From Candidatus Thorarchaeota archaeon (GTDB lineage Archaea; Asgardarchaeota; Thorarchaeia; Thorarchaeales; Thorarchaeaceae), in the NCBI GenBank assembly GCA_013138615.1, contig WTCK01000070.1, positions 1 through 50,034 of the forward strand: a stretch of DNA of 50,034 nucleotides, read 5' to 3'. The first letter of the stretch is position 1; each line of letters starts with the position of its first letter. Below are positions 25,975 to 34,974 of the stretch, piece after piece. A program made the translations under genes and the position numbers. The notes beneath the pieces are model-generated. The model saw only the letters and a list, made by a program, of their open reading frames with translations. It did no database searches and was not told the origin of the DNA.

Positions 25975-27168
25975 CTATTTTAGCAGTTCCAAAAGAAATC
26001 GTTCTAGCATCTCAGCGGGCACGTCAGAGAGGCCAATGAGTGTGGTCTGTCCTCTTTGCCCCGCTCCAGAGCGCTTCGTATCTAGTACGCCATGTGCATT
26101 AAGGTTTTGAACCCATTCCCAGACTTGCGTGTGTGCCCGTGGCTCTTCGTCATATTCCTCACAGACTGCTCGATACATCTCTTCAACCTCCCCCATTGTC
26201 ACATAGGCACTCCTAACTTCCTTAAGTTGTCTAGCTGCGGCTAGAAGGACTAGTTTGTTGTGAATTGGAAGTGTAGCGAAAATCTCCTTTCGGAGCTCGG
26301 GATGTGTGTCGACCTTTGCTTGGCGGGCATAGTCAGGGATTACGATTTTTGCGCGGTTACGATCAGCTTGCTTTCCTGCTCGCCATAGTAGTTCGATGGC
26401 GTATCTGGCATCTCCTTGCTCCGATGCGATGTCAGAAATAACTTGCAGTGTTTCATCCATTACCGCGTCATTCTCGAAAGCAATCTTTACTCTATCTTCT
26501 AGAATAGCACAGAGAGCTTCTGAACTGTATCTCTCGAATCGCATAAGATTCCGCTGGAGAGTGCTCAAAATGCTTGAATCAAGGACGTCTCCATCGAGAG
26601 GTATATTTCGTCCCACTGCAATCATGGAGAGTCGTTGTGGTGCGTTCAATCGATCATCCATCAAACGTGTAAGGTCATATAGAATGTTACCTCCCCTCTG
26701 ATTGATGAAATAGTCAAGTTCGTCTAGAATCAGGAGCAGATAACGGTCCTCCGCATCTAGGATTTCTACTAACATCTGCAAAAGTTCTTCAGGCGAGTGG
26801 CCTCGCCGGGGGAATTTCGGTTTGAATTCTCTTAACATTCGCAAATACACTAGATACTCGCTCTTGTTAATCCTGCAGTTGATGTGAAGCTTATGCAGGT
26901 GAATTCCGCGTCTCTCGGCAGCTTGAACCATTTGTTCTGTGAATCGCTTTGCAACCGCCGTCTTGCCCGTCCCAACTGGTCCTTCAATTATAAATCGCTG
27001 ACTGGTGCGTCCTGGAGTTGTTATGAGTGTCTTGAAGCTCTGTGCCAAGGCCCTTAGTTCTAGTTCTCGATGTGGAAGAGCTTCAGGAACATAGTCGATG
27101 GATAGAAATTGCTCTGACTTGAACACACTGCGCCGACCCAGTTCTTCCTCAACATAATCGTGGGGCAT
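25975..27168 (-). CDS. orc1/cdc6: Orc1/Cdc6 origin-binding AAA+ protein
   Basis: This initiator binds origin repeats and recruits MCM. The 397-residue protein has Walker A EGPVGTGKTAVAK (62-74), Walker B LLLILDELDYF near 148, sensor 1 in SMIAVGRNI, the sensor 2 segment GDARYAIELLWRAG, and a C-terminal winged helix ending in TTLIGLSDVPAEMLE. Length is normal. In archaea, origins often lie beside orc1/cdc6. The region upstream (27169-27435) has a palindrome over a TATA-like element but no clear ORB sequence that I could see. Confidence 0.95.
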   Translation of the reverse strand: MPHDYVEEELGRRSVFKSEQFLSIDYVPEALPHRELELRALAQSFKTLITTPGRTSQRFIIEGPVGTGKTAVAKRFTEQMVQAAERRGIHLHKLHINCRINKSEYLVYLRMLREFKPKFPRRGHSPEELLQMLVEILDAEDRYLLLILDELDYFINQRGGNILYDLTRLMDDRLNAPQRLSMIAVGRNIPLDGDVLDSSILSTLQRNLMRFERYSSEALCAILEDRVKIAFENDAVMDETLQVISDIASEQGDARYAIELLWRAGKQADRNRAKIVIPDYARQAKVDTHPELRKEIFATLPIHNKLVLLAAARQLKEVRSAYVTMGEVEEMYRAVCEEYDEEPRAHTQVWEWVQNLNAHGVLDTKRSGAGQRGQTTLIGLSDVPAEMLERFLLELLK

Positions 27169-27210
27169 CTTGTTGTTTGCTCACTTATGGATGCATAAAA
27201 GGATTACGTG

Positions 27211-27234
27211 CAGTGTGCGATTAAATGTACACTG
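27211..27234 (-). promoter_or_regulatory. Palindrome enclosing a TATA-like element upstream of orc1/cdc6
   Basis: CAGTGT at 27211-27216 and its complement ACACTG at 27229-27234 flank a central GATTAAAT, which reads as ATTTAATC on the minus strand. It lies about 50 bases before the orc1/cdc6 ATG. A second box, CCTTTTATG on the minus strand near 27198, is about 30 bases from the ATG and could give a nearly leaderless transcript. The palindrome could be an operator, possibly for Orc1 itself or for the ArsR-type protein. Confidence 0.4.
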
Positions 27235-27435
27235 ACGGCAGAGGTTACCGAAAGTAATTGTGGCGAGCTCCTCACTCAAGATCCATATCATCGTCATGTT
27301 TGACTCATCGGGGTCATAGCAATCATCACTCGCCAAGTATAGATTCATCCTAATGCCCTTAAACTTGACTGCAGGAACATGATATGACATGTACAAATGA
27401 TAACGCATCTGGGATGGAATATAGGAACAAAAGTG

Positions 27436-27509
27436 TGCGGCCACCGGGATTTGAACCCGGGCAAGAAGCTTGGGAAGCTTCCATCCTAACCAAACTAGAC
27501 CATGGCCGC
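27436..27509 (-). tRNA. tRNA-Gly(CCC)
   Basis: On the minus strand, acceptor GCGGCCA pairs with TGGCCGC, with discriminator A. The D arm is GTCT/GGAT. The anticodon stem is GAAGC/GCTTC with loop TTCCCAA, anticodon CCC. The T arm is CCGGG, TTCAAAT, CCCGG. No intron and no encoded CCA. Confidence 0.95.
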
Positions 27510-27533
27510 TTGGCAGCCCGCATTGTATCACAG

Positions 27534-27547
27534 GATAAAAAAAAGGT
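27534..27547 (-). promoter_or_regulatory. TATA-like box for tRNA-Gly
   Basis: On the minus strand this reads ACCTTTTTTTTATC, about 25-38 bases upstream of the tRNA. It lies in the divergent region with korA. Confidence 0.45.
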
Positions 27548-27637
27548 ATCGGCATAGGGAATCTGTGCGACGTTTGAAGTGCCGCAAGAATATCCTTATC
27601 TTGTGTTTATGGAGTTGAAATTCCTGAGATTGATCAT

Positions 27638-28771
27638 ATGTCGTCCCAAGAGCAGTCTGTGAATTTTTGGCAAGGAAACCATGCTTGTGCGAGGGCTGCA
27701 ATCGCCGCAGGATGCAGATTCTTTGCAGGCTATCCGATAACTCCTGCTTCGGAGATTGCAGAAATAATGGCGCGTCGTTTGCCAGAGGTGGGAGGCGTTT
27801 ATCTCCAGATGGAGGACGAGATTGGAGCGATTTCAGCAATAATTGGTAGTTCGTGGGGTGGAAAGCTCACGATGACTGCCACTTCGGGACCCGGCTTCAG
27901 TCTGATGCAGGAGAACATAGGATATGCCATTATGACTGAAACCCCCTGTGTAATTGTTAATGTGCAACGTGCTGGACCTAGTACAGGACAAGCTACGAAA
28001 GCAGCCCAAGGTGACTTCATGCAATCCAGATGGGGAACACACGGGGATCATGAAAGCATTGTCTTGGCACCAAGCTCCGCTCAAGAAACTTACGAGCTTA
28101 CAATAAGGGCATTTGAATTATCAGAACATCTCCGACATCCGGTGATACTTCTCTCCGATGAGATAGTGGCACATTCCCGAGAGAGAGTGGTTGTGGATCC
28201 CAACCTAAATGTTACCATCAAGAGAAGACTAGCAAGAGTCGGTGAGCTGCCGTATGGAGCGGTGGACAAGGAAGGCAGGTCAATGATGTTGAGATTTGGA
28301 GATGGTCACAATCTACTTGTCACTGGTTCCACTCATGATGACCATGGCGTCAGGAAGACCGCTGATCCCAAAGTACATGATAGACTTGTACGCAGGTTAG
28401 CAATGAAAATTCAAGAGAATCGCGATTTCCTAGCGGATGTTGTCGTTGCCGGCCCCTCCGAAGCTGAATGGGGCATCGTTTCATTTGGCTGCACTTCAAG
28501 GTCAGTTGATGAAGTTATGACCACTGATACCAGTGCAAGCTCAATCAAATCTCTAAGACTGCGTACTCTTTGGCCGTTCCCAGATAAGGAAATGAAGGAG
28601 TTCGCCCAAACTGTGAAGCGATTGCTCGTGCCGGAGCTCAACTTGGGGCAGTTGGCCGGAGAGGTGTCGCGTGCAGTTGGCGAATCCGTTGATGTGGTAT
28701 CCCTTAACAAGATTGGAGGAGGACTCATGATTGAGCCTAATGAGATAGTTGCTGCGATGGCGTCAATCTGA
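27638..28771 (+). CDS. korA: 2-oxoacid:ferredoxin oxidoreductase alpha subunit (KorA-like)
   Basis: The alpha subunit pairs with a beta subunit that carries thiamine diphosphate; together they oxidatively decarboxylate 2-oxoglutarate or a related acid using ferredoxin. The 377 residues begin FWQGNHACARAAIAAGCRFF, then GYPITPASEIAE, QMEDEIGAISAIIGSSWGG and ATSGPGFSLMQENIGYA, all typical. VQRAGPSTGQATKAAQGD is the conserved loop. The length and stop look complete. The expected partner korB does not follow. Instead, the end lies antisense to a surface-protein reading frame. The 2-oxoglutarate preference is inferred from family resemblance. Confidence 0.92.
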   Translation: MSSQEQSVNFWQGNHACARAAIAAGCRFFAGYPITPASEIAEIMARRLPEVGGVYLQMEDEIGAISAIIGSSWGGKLTMTATSGPGFSLMQENIGYAIMTETPCVIVNVQRAGPSTGQATKAAQGDFMQSRWGTHGDHESIVLAPSSAQETYELTIRAFELSEHLRHPVILLSDEIVAHSRERVVVDPNLNVTIKRRLARVGELPYGAVDKEGRSMMLRFGDGHNLLVTGSTHDDHGVRKTADPKVHDRLVRRLAMKIQENRDFLADVVVAGPSEAEWGIVSFGCTSRSVDEVMTTDTSASSIKSLRLRTLWPFPDKEMKEFAQTVKRLLVPELNLGQLAGEVSRAVGESVDVVSLNKIGGGLMIEPNEIVAAMASI

Positions 28772-31065
28772 GCACTAAACTGTTCTACACTCGATTGGCC
28801 GTCCTGTCCGTGTCCGTCCACTGAGATTGTGAGTGTTAGATTCGTTCGCATCCAGATGATTATGGCTAGAAACCTGTTCGTGGTTTCGAGCCATGGACTA
28901 CTCACTTCGAATGTGATGTTGTGAGCTCCAGGATTAATCCAAAGAGGCAATGGAATCGAGCTAGGTACGTGCGGATTCAGATTAATCCATACGAAGAACG
29001 GACCTACAACATGATCTACAAAGACACTGACATTGATTGAACTTGGAATGCTGCCATTGTCATCGTGGATATCTAGATTCATGACGATGGTTTCTCCATA
29101 GAATGCCTCCATAATCACAATGTCTACATCCATTATTCCATAGATAATTAGGTCGAAATCGAATGGCCCTATTGCGATGTATTCTGTGTCGGTGATGCTT
29201 ACAGTAATCGTATGTACACCGAGACTCACATTGTGAGCTATTGCAAACGTGAGATTCACAGTCGTATCAGTTAGGATGAGTTCAGTTGTGGAAACCTGGT
29301 CTTCGCCGTCATTAAGAGTTGTCCCAATGGTCTGTTGGAGAGCCCATTCGGACTCTATCATGAAACTAACAGTTACATTGTGACCACGCATGACGCCCCA
29401 TATTGCTTGAGCAGAGGAGAATGTAAGAGGATAATATGTCATGAACTCAATGAGAAGTGTTGTTTCATAGACATGCTTTGAAGGCTCGCCAAGGATGATT
29501 AATGAGTAGTTTTTCAATCCCACTTGTGTTGTTTGCGTTGTGTACCATTGCAGCAGAATCAGACCCGTCACATCGCTCGAACCGGTTGCCAATGCATAGC
29601 CAGTGGAATTGCAAAATACGACAGAGATACCTCCAGCATCAGCATCCAGTGGGTTTGTCAGATGTAGCAATATCTCAGTTTCATAGCCAAGAACCGAAGG
29701 AAACAGTATCTCATAGGTGACTGCTGGGATGAATGAAATATTGAGTAATTCTTGGTAATGCATCTGGACGTAGTGAGTTGTTTCATTTGTTTGAACTGAA
29801 ATTACTCCTGTGCCCCAGCTTGTTTCCGGAATCAGAAAGGAGAGCCTAAAGCAGCCGGATTCATTGGTCGCTCCTTGGGCTACGAGTTCTGTACTGTTTC
29901 CGATTGTAAGAATAACAGATAGAGGAATGGCATTGATTGTAGTATTGGCTGCTTGATCTGTCACAACAACATCAATGCTAATTGACTGCCCACATATAGC
30001 AGGCTGTGCACTCTCGACATTGACAATCACATCTCGTTGGAGCGCGGTAATCAACACAGAAGCTGAAGCTACTTGATACGAGGGGGCGGTCGCAGTTACA
30101 TTGACACAGTAGAGGCCCGGGTCTACTGCAAAAGTGATTGTGGAACTGTATGTACCGTTTCCCAGGTTGGTCATGTTTCCATTTGTAAATTCAGTACTCC
30201 ATCTAACTATGCTATCGTTTATCGGCTCAGAGAGATGATTAAGATGTTTCACAAGCAATTCTGCCAAGTCAGCATGGCTCCCGTCGTGTGACTGGCAGTA
30301 TACTGAGTCAGAATGCGAGATTACTATCAAGCTAGATTCCGGGGGTTGAACAGTGAGTGTGAGAGATTTCGAAAGCGGATGAAATGCATCGGTGCCATTA
30401 CATGAAACTGTAAGGTTGTAGTCCCCGGGTGGCCCAAGCGATGAAGTCCAGTTCACTGTGACTACACCGTTATTGTCTGTTGTATCATTTGAGTGCATCA
30501 CTAATTGGCTGTTTGAGTCATAGATATCTATTGAAACTGGATTATTCGAGAGAGTTAAGTTGCTGTTGTGCGCGCTCACAATCTCAAGATCGAAACTCTT
30601 GTTTGTGCCATAAGGGACAGATAGTGGCTCCAGTGCGTATACTGTTAGTGGGCCCTTGGTTATGTTGATTTCTATGGTTTCACTCGCTCCTTGGGAATAA
30701 CCATCGAAGGTTTCGATATTGAAGATGACAAAGCCATTGGTCCCATTGATGCCTGGGAATGTATGTTCAGGCTGGATTGTGTATGAGGATGTGAGAATCC
30801 TAGTTTCTGGTGATGGCGGTATGAAATAGTCGTCATCAAAAACAGGTCCAAAGTCTGTGACTATTGCGAAAGAAACATAGCACCATCCATCCTCGCTGAA
30901 GTCAGCAGTGACCTTGGCTACCATGTGAATGGTTTCGCCAACCTCGTACGTTAGCTTGTCGGTTTCGAAGGAGTCAAACTCGAAGTAAAAGGCGCTAACT
31001 GGCGACATAAGACCAAAGGTAAGGAATACTGCGGCTGCGACGATAACTAGTGCGTTTCGATTCAA
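28411..31065 (-). CDS. Secreted Ig-like repeat surface protein, C-terminus runs antisense into korA
   Basis: The 884-residue frame starts with a signal peptide (NALVIVAAAVFLTFGLMSPVSA). It continues with repeated beta-sandwich-like modules rich in Thr, Asn and Ser (many N-glycosylation-type NxT/NxS), for example DNNGVVTVNWTSSLGPPGDY. It resembles archaeal cell-surface proteins, and a second one lies at 35224. TTG at 31065 follows GGTG. The last about 120 residues, beyond about 765, are antisense to korA, change composition abruptly and contain no C-terminal membrane anchor. The true gene probably ended or continued elsewhere before a rearrangement, or a natural overlap exists. Confidence 0.75.
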   Translation of the reverse strand: MNRNALVIVAAAVFLTFGLMSPVSAFYFEFDSFETDKLTYEVGETIHMVAKVTADFSEDGWCYVSFAIVTDFGPVFDDDYFIPPSPETRILTSSYTIQPEHTFPGINGTNGFVIFNIETFDGYSQGASETIEINITKGPLTVYALEPLSVPYGTNKSFDLEIVSAHNSNLTLSNNPVSIDIYDSNSQLVMHSNDTTDNNGVVTVNWTSSLGPPGDYNLTVSCNGTDAFHPLSKSLTLTVQPPESSLIVISHSDSVYCQSHDGSHADLAELLVKHLNHLSEPINDSIVRWSTEFTNGNMTNLGNGTYSSTITFAVDPGLYCVNVTATAPSYQVASASVLITALQRDVIVNVESAQPAICGQSISIDVVVTDQAANTTINAIPLSVILTIGNSTELVAQGATNESGCFRLSFLIPETSWGTGVISVQTNETTHYVQMHYQELLNISFIPAVTYEILFPSVLGYETEILLHLTNPLDADAGGISVVFCNSTGYALATGSSDVTGLILLQWYTTQTTQVGLKNYSLIILGEPSKHVYETTLLIEFMTYYPLTFSSAQAIWGVMRGHNVTVSFMIESEWALQQTIGTTLNDGEDQVSTTELILTDTTVNLTFAIAHNVSLGVHTITVSITDTEYIAIGPFDFDLIIYGIMDVDIVIMEAFYGETIVMNLDIHDDNGSIPSSINVSVFVDHVVGPFFVWINLNPHVPSSIPLPLWINPGAHNITFEVSSPWLETTNRFLAIIIWMRTNLTLTISVDGHGQDGQSSVEQFSAQIDAIAATISLGSIMSPPPILLRDTTSTDSPTARDTSPANCPKLSSGTSNRFTVWANSFISLSGNGQRVRSLRDLIELALVSVVITSSTDLEVQPNETMPHSASEGPATTTSARKSRFS

Positions 31066-31186
31066 TCAGCACACCAAATGTCAGTCATCATGTCACCTAA
31101 AAAACGGCACTTGATATAGCGACAGGTTTAATTCAAGACCGCTTAGCCTCAGTGCGACGCTGAAGGAACACGGAGTGCTGTAAGCG

Positions 31187-31552
31187 ATGGTCATTAGGTT
31201 GAGGAATGCTACAATCAAGGCAATTGAAGATACAGAAACAAAAAGGTTGAAGCTTCTGAGAATTGTATCCAAGGCTGAAGGAGCCAAATTGACATTGGAA
31301 CTTCCAGAAGCACTTTGCGATAAGATGAATGTGCGTGATGGCATCGTGGTTATTGTCGATTCGAAACCAATTGCGAAAGGAGACAAAAGCAAACTCTATG
31401 CAGAGGGCGAAATCTTCAAGATTGGAGAGGGTGGCGACTTTGAGGTGGTGGGAGCGATAGGTGGTTTGAGGTTCGTCCTTACTCTTGCTAATCCAACGCC
31501 AGCGAAGAAGAAGGTTTTTGCTGCTGATAGATTCTATTTGATGCTCTTATAG
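31187..31552 (+). CDS. RNA polymerase subunit Rpo8/Rpb8-like (RpoG)
   Basis: The 121 residues resemble the small OB-fold subunit Rpb8 of eukaryotic RNA polymerases, called Rpo8 or RpoG in some archaea. An N-terminal strand-rich part (TKRLKLLRIVSKAEGAKLTL) is followed by DGIVVIVDSKPIAKGDKSK, then YAEGEIFKI, FEVVGAIGGLRFVLTL and the terminal DRFYLMLL, comparable to the family ending with a Tyr-rich strand. It lies just before a TFB gene on the same strand, a fitting neighbour. The sequence is divergent, so structure prediction would settle the call. Confidence 0.65.
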   Translation: MVIRLRNATIKAIEDTETKRLKLLRIVSKAEGAKLTLELPEALCDKMNVRDGIVVIVDSKPIAKGDKSKLYAEGEIFKIGEGGDFEVVGAIGGLRFVLTLANPTPAKKKVFAADRFYLMLL

Positions 31553-31757
31553 CGATCTAGCACGGTAACAAATTGGGGTTTCTGAGTTTTTCGTCAATGG
31601 ATTTCTGGCAGGCGGGAGTGCCAGTGTTGAATAGTTTCAGTGACCTCTCATTCTGAGGAGGCCATCAGTAACTGCTTGGCCTCTGTGCAAGTCCATTTGA
31701 GTAGACGAATAATTTCTGTGAACGTATTGAATCCTTCTGAAACTCAGTTATGAGTTG

Positions 31758-32816
31758 ATGCCTAATTCGATACGGGTGTGGTCATTGACTGATGGAATGA
31801 TTGAATCATCAAGTTTGACGTCTTGGTCTTGTCCTGATTGTAGCGGGCGATTGCTACACAGTCAAGGATACATAGTCTGTTCTGAATGCGGTATTGCAAT
31901 CTCGAGAAAGTATGTCAATCCCACTTACCAGATGGGTGAGAAAGTGCGTAGCGATGCTCCGGATGCGACCATGTACGTTTCTCTCGGTAATAGAATGCAC
32001 ATTGTTGATGGGCTTGGTAGTTACATAGGGTTTCACAAGGACTGGTATTTTCGTGATGCACACGGCCATTCACTATCCGCGGTAAGCCAGAAGAGATTCA
32101 AGCGTCTGAAGAGAATATACAGTACTCAAGTGCGAATTGGAGGGAATGAGGCAAAATATCGTGCTCTTAGAACACTGAATCATGTGTCAAAGCTATTGAT
32201 GCTGAATGAACAAGTGCGTGATCGCACTGCATACCTATACAAGAAAGTGGTTTCGGAATCTTCTGACAGGGTGACCAACAACATTCTGCTCATGGCAGTA
32301 TGTCTCTTGATGGCAGTGAGGGAATTCAAAGATGGCGCACCGATAACACTTGAAGAAATTGCTGATGTTTTCGAGAAATGCGGACATAGAGTGAGCGTAA
32401 GATCAATGGTTAGAGAGGCACTTAGACTCAAGTCTATGATGGGATATGCTCCCGCGATTCGTAAGCCAAGGGACTATGTGCCTCGAATCTTGTCAATGTT
32501 AATGAATAATCAGAGAGTCACAAGCAAAGTAAGGCTTCGTGGATGGGACTTGAAGGCCTATGAGAGTGCCCTTAGAGATAGAATCTTTGAAATTCTTGAG
32601 TTGATTCCTGCGTCTAAACGTGGGGGACGGAATCCATTCATCTTCACCGTATCAGCAGCCTACGCTAGCGATCGGTTAATTGCTAATGAATATGGTAGAC
32701 GGACAGTATTGACTCAAAAGCTGGCGTCCACAGCAACGCAGGTTGCTGAATACAGTATTCGTGACCATTTTGGTATGATGAAGAAACTTATTCAGCCTGT
32801 AGAAAAGGCAGTCTAG
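31758..32816 (+). CDS. tfb: Transcription factor B (TFIIB homologue)
   Basis: TFB bridges TBP-bound promoters and RNA polymerase. The N-terminal zinc ribbon is CPDCSG...VCSECG (near 23-45). A linker with the reader-like region follows (RSDAPDATMYVSLGNRMH), then two cyclin-like helical repeats (about 130-350) with the typical LLMAVCLLMAVREFKDGAPI and GGRNPFIFTVSAAYASDRL. About 352 residues is slightly long. ATG at 31758 is used. A TTG directly before it and an ATG near 31797 are alternatives. It is downstream of the Rpb8-like gene. Other TFB copies may exist elsewhere in the genome. Confidence 0.9.
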   Translation: MPNSIRVWSLTDGMIESSSLTSWSCPDCSGRLLHSQGYIVCSECGIAISRKYVNPTYQMGEKVRSDAPDATMYVSLGNRMHIVDGLGSYIGFHKDWYFRDAHGHSLSAVSQKRFKRLKRIYSTQVRIGGNEAKYRALRTLNHVSKLLMLNEQVRDRTAYLYKKVVSESSDRVTNNILLMAVCLLMAVREFKDGAPITLEEIADVFEKCGHRVSVRSMVREALRLKSMMGYAPAIRKPRDYVPRILSMLMNNQRVTSKVRLRGWDLKAYESALRDRIFEILELIPASKRGGRNPFIFTVSAAYASDRLIANEYGRRTVLTQKLASTATQVAEYSIRDHFGMMKKLIQPVEKAV

Positions 32817-32981
32817 AAATGTCAGGGCGAACTCGAAACGACACTATTGAACAGCGTGTTTTCGGCAGCATATGGTGATGCTAGTGGATGGATTCGTGGC
32901 ACTGAGTAGGGGAATGAGTCGTTTCGACTAGGTGCTTAAATTTCCAACAAAGAGAGTATCATTCGACTGATGTAAGGTAGG

Positions 32982-34679
32982 ATGTGTCTTTTGGTGACTA
33001 GTCATGATGTACTCATTGTAGAGTGTCCCAATACACGATGCAATGGCTGTCGCTACTTTTCAGCCCCGATATGTGGCAAGCTTGAATCTCTACGGGACAC
33101 CTCAAATCATCAAGCAAGGGCGATTATTTTGGAAACTGAAAAGAATCTTGTCCATCTTGGAGGGCATAACATAGGACGCCCACTAGAACCCCCTTGGCAT
33201 GCTGAGGGCTGGGAATCCGTGTACATAGGCGAAAATGAATCTGATCTTCGGAATGTTGTGGATGCCTATGTTGTTGGACCATATTTAGCTGTATTCTATC
33301 TGCAAGGAAAGAATCAGATTATGTATAGGTCATATCCATTAGTTAGAACATCTCTTGAATATGCGCTTCTAGATGAATTGTCTGGCAAGACGGGGGACCT
33401 TGCAAATAGCTATTCGGACTTTAGAGTTAGCATTTCTGAAAGAATCAGTGTCACGTCATCCCGGGTTTCATCAAGTATCACTGAGTCACTTCCTGAGATA
33501 AGTGAATCAACCAAGAAAAGGATTTCAGATGTTGTTGCCCATAGAATGACTGTATTGGGATTGTTCTTCTCATTATTGCTGGACGATGAAGTCGAAGAGG
33601 TCTTTCTGGACAGGCCAGGAGCAGTGCTATACTTTGATCATCAGAGGTTTGGTCGATGTCATTCCAATTTCACTTTAACTGACAATATGGTGTCACGCCT
33701 TGTTACACTGATGCGAGCAGAGAGCAATCTACATCTGGATCGAGCAAATCCTTCATTAAAAACCGACATGCGAATAGCCGGCACGCTTCTTCGTTTTTCT
33801 GCATGTGTACCACCATTAAGTCCAGACGGCCTGCACCTTGAAATTCGAAGAGCACGATCGAGTCCGTACACCATTTTGGATTTGATAATTAATGGTACAT
33901 TGACCGTTGGCGCAGCAGCAACACTACTTGCTGCAATAGCTGGACGCTTCAACATTACTATTACTGGAGGGCCGGGTTCTGGCAAGACTACTTTATTGAA
34001 CGCACTGGATATGGTTACACCAACCACTTGGAGAAAAATCTACATCGAGGATGCTGTTGAGAGTAGATTAGTTGAAGGGCACCATCAAATCAGGATAAAG
34101 GTCGACCCAGTGGATGAAAAAAGCAAACAATCTGACAAGAGTATTGAGATAGTGAAGAGCTTGCATCGATCACCTGACTATCTGATTCTAGGTGAGATTC
34201 AGACAGCTGAACACAGCCAAGCATTGTTTCAAGCGGTAGCAGCAGGACTGCGTACAATTCAGACATGTCACAGCGACTCAGCAGCAAGTCTCATGTCCCG
34301 GTGGATAATAGGACACAAAGTTGATTCATCCAGCATTGCTTTGATGGATGTCATAGTTACTCTCGACCGGCCAGTGCCTGGACAGTCAAGACGTCATGTG
34401 AAGGAAATTGTCGAAGTGAGGAGAGATATTGACCACCGCGGTGTGGTCTTTGTGGGACTTAACAAGGTCTTTGATTTGCGAAGCTCAGGGACCGAGGTCA
34501 GAGAGTGGGCTAAGGACGGAGCTTTCAGATTGCGTGCACAGACTGCCAGTTGTAAGGATTACGTTCAAGTGTTTGAAAGGGCAGCGGACGGCCTCAGATT
34601 TGCACTTGAAGAAGATTCCATTGACTCGGTTACCTCACTGGTCGGGGAATTGTGGTGCAATGAGCACGATATAGTTTAG
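32982..34679 (+). CDS. VirB11/GspE-type secretion ATPase
   Basis: This is a hexameric ATPase of the secretion, pilus or conjugation class. Near the N-terminus is a cysteine cluster (CPNTRC, GC, then C in SAPICGK), perhaps a metal site. The middle is an N-terminal domain typical of FlaI/GspE-like proteins (DDEVEEVFLDRP). The RecA-like core has Walker A GGPGSGKTTLLN near 326-336. LILGEIQTAEHSQALFQAVA near 400 holds the Walker B/Glu box, and QTCHSDSA is the His box. Length (565) matches archaeal members. ATG at 32982 is very close to AGGTAGG, so TTG at 32991 or GTG at 32994 may be the real start. A small membrane protein follows. Confidence 0.88.
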   Translation: MCLLVTSHDVLIVECPNTRCNGCRYFSAPICGKLESLRDTSNHQARAIILETEKNLVHLGGHNIGRPLEPPWHAEGWESVYIGENESDLRNVVDAYVVGPYLAVFYLQGKNQIMYRSYPLVRTSLEYALLDELSGKTGDLANSYSDFRVSISERISVTSSRVSSSITESLPEISESTKKRISDVVAHRMTVLGLFFSLLLDDEVEEVFLDRPGAVLYFDHQRFGRCHSNFTLTDNMVSRLVTLMRAESNLHLDRANPSLKTDMRIAGTLLRFSACVPPLSPDGLHLEIRRARSSPYTILDLIINGTLTVGAAATLLAAIAGRFNITITGGPGSGKTTLLNALDMVTPTTWRKIYIEDAVESRLVEGHHQIRIKVDPVDEKSKQSDKSIEIVKSLHRSPDYLILGEIQTAEHSQALFQAVAAGLRTIQTCHSDSAASLMSRWIIGHKVDSSSIALMDVIVTLDRPVPGQSRRHVKEIVEVRRDIDHRGVVFVGLNKVFDLRSSGTEVREWAKDGAFRLRAQTASCKDYVQVFERAADGLRFALEEDSIDSVTSLVGELWCNEHDIV

Positions 34680-34770
34680 ATTCATCCAGAGCAGCACAAC
34701 CCTCGGTAAATGCGAGTTCCTGAAGGAGTTAAAATAGCGCTCAAAGAGATTAGTGATTAGGTGCATATTG

Positions 34771-34974
34771 ATGGCTGATAATGATGACCTTCTTCACGAT
34801 ACTCACGCAGGCCCATTAGTGGAGGAGAGCCTGCTACTAGGCATAGCGGTAGTGACTGTTTCTATCGTAATCGCAGTAATCCTGCAAGCCACTGGTTGGG
34901 CTCAAGATGTAGTCACTAGCCTTCTTCAGCTTTTAGAGAATAGCTGGAGTGATTTTGCTGGGCTGGTCCCGTAG
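34771..34974 (+). CDS. Small single-span membrane protein after the VirB11-like ATPase
   Basis: No family is recognised for the 67 residues from ATG at 34771, which has AGGTG seven bases upstream. The N-terminus is acidic (MADNDDLLHD), then a hydrophobic span (about 22-45, LLLGIAVVTVSIVIAVILQA) and an amphipathic tail (AQDVVTSLLQLLENSWS). It has no class III signal-peptide-like positive N-terminus. Its position 92 bases after a secretion ATPase suggests a pilin-like or adaptor role. A Sec61-beta type tail-anchor is not supported, because the span is not C-terminal. Confidence 0.65.
   Translation: MADNDDLLHDTHAGPLVEESLLLGIAVVTVSIVIAVILQATGWAQDVVTSLLQLLENSWSDFAGLVP

Noticed and set aside
27181..27555. 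Minus-strand 124-residue ORF upstream of orc1/cdc6
   Set aside because: It runs through the whole tRNA-Gly gene and has no domain.
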